Of a stretch of 64,000 bases of DNA, positions 60,974 through 64,000 are shown piece after piece. Within the stretch, counting starts at the first letter, position 1. Each line of letters begins with the position of its first letter. The translations under genes and the position numbers were made by a program. Below the pieces are notes generated by a model, which saw only the letters and a program-made list of their open reading frames with translations, ran no database searches and was not told where the DNA came from. Source of the DNA: Hypomesus transpacificus (lineage: Eukaryota > Chordata > Actinopteri > Osmeriformes > Osmeridae); contig NC_061077.1 in NCBI RefSeq assembly GCF_021917145.1, forward strand, positions 6,755,298-6,819,297. Reading direction: 5' to 3'.

Positions 60974-63900
60974 CTGGTAGGAGTAGGATGACACAAGACA
61001 ACAGCATCAAACCCGGACAGAACCAGACCAGGAGGGCAAACAGATGGAGAGGTAAAGGGGTAAGGGGATGTGGAAGGGGATGACAGCAGGAAAAGAAGCT
61101 AGGAGTGGAAGGGGTAGAAAAAGAATCAAGGTGAGGTCAGATTAGAGGTGCACGCATGTCTGATGTTATACAGTATGTGAAAATATTTGTCTATTTGCAT
61201 TAAATTAATATAGTACAGCTGTTCATAGTTCAAAACGAGGAACATGTATAGTACAAAAAGAGGAAAAAGTTAGTTTTTAAGTCTTGTTGGTAAATTTAGA
61301 AGTTTGCTTCCCAGACAGAGTGTTGCAGGCTCAAAATAGAGAGGTTCTACTGAAGCAGAAGTATTTGAGATGAAGCCTTCCACCGAGTGAGTGATCTTTT
61401 TGATAAACCTCAGTAAAATGTCTTACCAATCCAGCTGTGCAGTAATCGCACTAATTAGCCAGTCCAGTCAAACGCACCAAACAGTGCCTTGGTCTACAGC
61501 GCATTCATTGGTGCTGTCCACATACCATAAATCTCCTTTAACTCATTTAATCTCATTGTTTAACCCCCTAATCCCTCCCATTATTGTTTTTTCTGTGTTC
61601 TGTGCAAGCAATTTTTATGCGACTTAAATTCGGTCAAGATACTTGAGTATTGATGACCATTTATTGATTACCGTAGACTTGGAAATAGGTTTGACTTTGG
61701 CGGGGTGGATGTGAGAAGCACTCCCTGCCTCTAAGCATTAGCGAGCAACAGACATACAATATAAGGAAGGGAGAAAATCCCCCTGATGGACAGTAACATA
61801 CAGACAACACGGGGAGATGGAGATGATGGAGGGCGGCAGCAGCAGAGAATCATACAAAAACCGGGGGTGAGTGTGCATGTATCCATGCAGATGAGTGTAC
61901 ATGTATCCATGCAGCATTTATATTGCTGCCTTTTTTCGGACATGGGCTTGGACTTGCTTGTTACTGGCTTCACACAGGTGAAGTTGATGAGCGAGATGAC
62001 ACTCGCTGCCCGAGTTCCATGCCTGAACTAGGCTTAGCTAATTTACACTTGGAAGAAACAAATCTCATTATAAAGAAGTAATGACAGAATGTCTGGAAAC
62101 AGTGAATCATCTTTGACAAAGTCTGTATGGGGGGACTGATGACTTATATAATTCCAGAAGCAAAATAAAAAATCGTATTAATAGGGCACTATTATCTCCA
62201 TCTGATGTTGCCCTTTAAGTCATCCTCAATCTCAAGCTTCATCACGTACGTACATCTTTCTGGAAGTTAGGATGTTAAACAACAAACTGATTCAACATTT
62301 CTCAGTTGGGCATCAAATGTTGCTCAAAATGTTGTATCACATAAATACTAGAATGTGTTGTTGATGTAGACAGAAATTAGCTGAAAACACACAGATTCAA
62401 ACAGTTTCAAGTGGGTTTATTCTGTATGTGCCAAGTATGTTCATCCCCAATTGCCTGCAAAATGGCATTTTGCCAAGTGGGCCTAAGGAGAACACAGTAA
62501 CCAATAAAAAGCCCTTTTGTTCAGCTTAACTTTCCACTTTTGTGTGTGTACACCTCCTTTGTGTGTGCGTGCTTGAGTACTAAAAAAACACAATGGTCAC
62601 ACAGTTTTCAGCTGCCACAACCCCCTGGCTAGTAGGCTGGCAGGGGAGTGTTCCTGACCTGGGGTTGATCTAGAACTGAGCCAGCCCTCCTCCTCACACC
62701 GTAGAGACCTGCTGGCTACAAAGCAGCTCTGTCTAGTGGGATAGCCACAAAACTGTACTAACTATAAATACTCATAATATCCACTGGATTTCCAATATCC
62801 CCCCCCCCCCCCGTGTAAATTGTACAGCGTACACCATAGTACTGATAGTCTGTGCCCAAAGCATTTCTTTATTATCATATTATATTATAGCTACACTGTT
62901 TTGTTTGTTCATTCATTTCCATCACCTACTAAAAAAGTATGCTACTATCTCACCTTCATCAACACATGACTAACAACACTGGTTATTAGTCAGTGAACCC
63001 TCGAGCAGAGAACACTACAAATACAATAAACGTAATTGTTGAAAACTTTAATGTCCTCTGCGATATTTAGTGTTGTAACATACTTACAGTTGATTTAAAA
63101 TTCAGACCTACCAGAATTTTTTAAACTTAAAATTACATATTTAAAAGCACAACAAAGGGGGAACATTTTCACTGACAGAGACATACTGTATACTTGAAAC
63201 TCCACCCACACACACACAAACGTGTTTTTTTTTACACACAAACATACCGAAACTGCACATACTTGCAATACCACAGCTGGGAAGCTGCCACACTCCCAGG
63301 TGGTTGGTGTAAAAAGAGCAGTGTCTGTACACTTGTACTCCTAAGGTTTCCATGTGTGTTTGTTTTGCCTGAAGGTGCAGCGCCCGCCCTTGGAGAGCAG
63401 TGAAAGTCATGTTGGCTATGCAGCGCTTTAAGTGTGTCAGAAAAGGGGGAGGCTCTAAGGCCAGGCCTGGAAACTCCAATCGCTACATAGAATCAATGAG
63501 AGATGAACAGCCCAATCCTGGCAACCCCAATCCACACACAGATGCCCGGGAAGTCCCTACCAGAAAAAAAGAGTCTTTGAATCATCACAATCAAGGTACA
63601 GGGGGCTCTGGCCCAAAAAGTGGGTTGTCATAAGTCCATTTATGGCAAATTTACATTGTAGACATTACTCCACTAGAGGGCACATTTCCATCTCAGAGCT
63701 CACCTTCATAATCACCTTGTAAATCCCGACTGCATGTGGCGTGGTAGTAAGGTGAATCAGCTGTCTTACAGAACTATAGTGCACAGCCTCCCTGCTGGAG
63801 TGCACCCTGGAGCTGTGTTAATGACACACGAGCCACACGCACACTGATCCTGTCTCAGACCCCTCTTGCTCACTACACTGCTGCCTGCCTGCTGCCACAA

Positions 63901-64000
63901 GCCCCCTGCAAACTCCTTCATCACTCAAGTCTGACATTCAACTGTATAAAATAGGGAAACAGTTCTCACTCATAAAAGTGGGTGACTATTGCAGTTTACG
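60974..64000. other. mitf upstream intron
   Basis: No further mitf exon or other gene is recognised. A partial tandem duplication (GTGTGCATGTATCCATGCAG, then GTGTACATGTATCCATGCAG) lies at about 61,868-61,915. A 13-C run is at about 62,801. The expected first exons 1A, 1H and others are not visible and probably lie beyond the window. Confidence 0.5.
63670..63684 (+). promoter_or_regulatory. Candidate CTCF-binding motif
   Basis: CCACTAGAGGGCACA is one of the best matches to the CTCF core in the window, in forward orientation. It lies in the upstream intron of mitf. Motif match by eye. Confidence 0.4.

Noticed and set aside
63400-63633. 77-codon plus-strand frame
   Set aside because: No family match and no support as a mitf first exon, which would have to be on the minus strand.

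Overview
The window is vertebrate genomic DNA, almost certainly from a teleost fish. It has intron-rich genes with GT-AG splicing, very long dinucleotide microsatellites, Tc1- and hAT-type DNA transposons, a tRNA-derived SINE with the common fish tail, and the fish-specific placement of a 2-epi-5-epi-valiolone synthase (EEVS) gene beside mitf. The SINE reminds me of early-branching euteleosts such as smelts, but that is only an impression. I see no bacterial, CRISPR or retroviral content.

Layout. Bases 1-20,400 are a gene-poor stretch with several long (TC)n/(AG)n tracts, a GC-rich 8-mer array and one promoter-like segment near 18.3-18.75 kb. Bases 20,414-29,251 hold three minus-strand genes: oard1, guca1b and ppp4r2. 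A head-to-head interval of about 1.6 kb, containing a 729-bp terminal-inverted-repeat element, separates ppp4r2 from the plus-strand gene eif4e3 (30,892-33,003). Next on the plus strand come foxp1 (coding 35,721-41,022), mdfic2 (42,473-43,772) and eevs (44,181-46,845). The last gene is mitf on the minus strand (coding 60,973-49,527, probably extending upstream beyond the window), which converges on eevs. I rebuilt every gene exon by exon. Splice phases are consistent throughout and give open proteins: OARD1 173 aa, GCAP2 195 aa, PPP4R2 400 aa, EIF4E3 224 aa, FOXP1 592 aa, MDFIC2 190 aa, EEVS 458 aa, MITF-M 417 aa with a cassette exon or 386 aa without.

How the genes relate. The block ppp4r2-eif4e3-foxp1-mdfic2-mitf matches human 3p13, whereas oard1 and guca1b belong in human to the paralogous 6p21 block (FOXP4-MDFI-TFEB). 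The eevs gene encodes the first step of gadusol (sunscreen) synthesis and lies beside mitf, the pigment-cell master regulator. Its usual partner MT-Ox, needed for the second step, is not recognisable on either side. That apparently orphan EEVS is the most striking feature. Others are a mitf gene that keeps both the melanocyte exon 1M (with a CRE-bearing promoter) and an intact exon 1B1b, a 93-bp in-frame mitf cassette exon with a SINE filling the next intron, and a structurally complete Tc1 transposon inside mitf.
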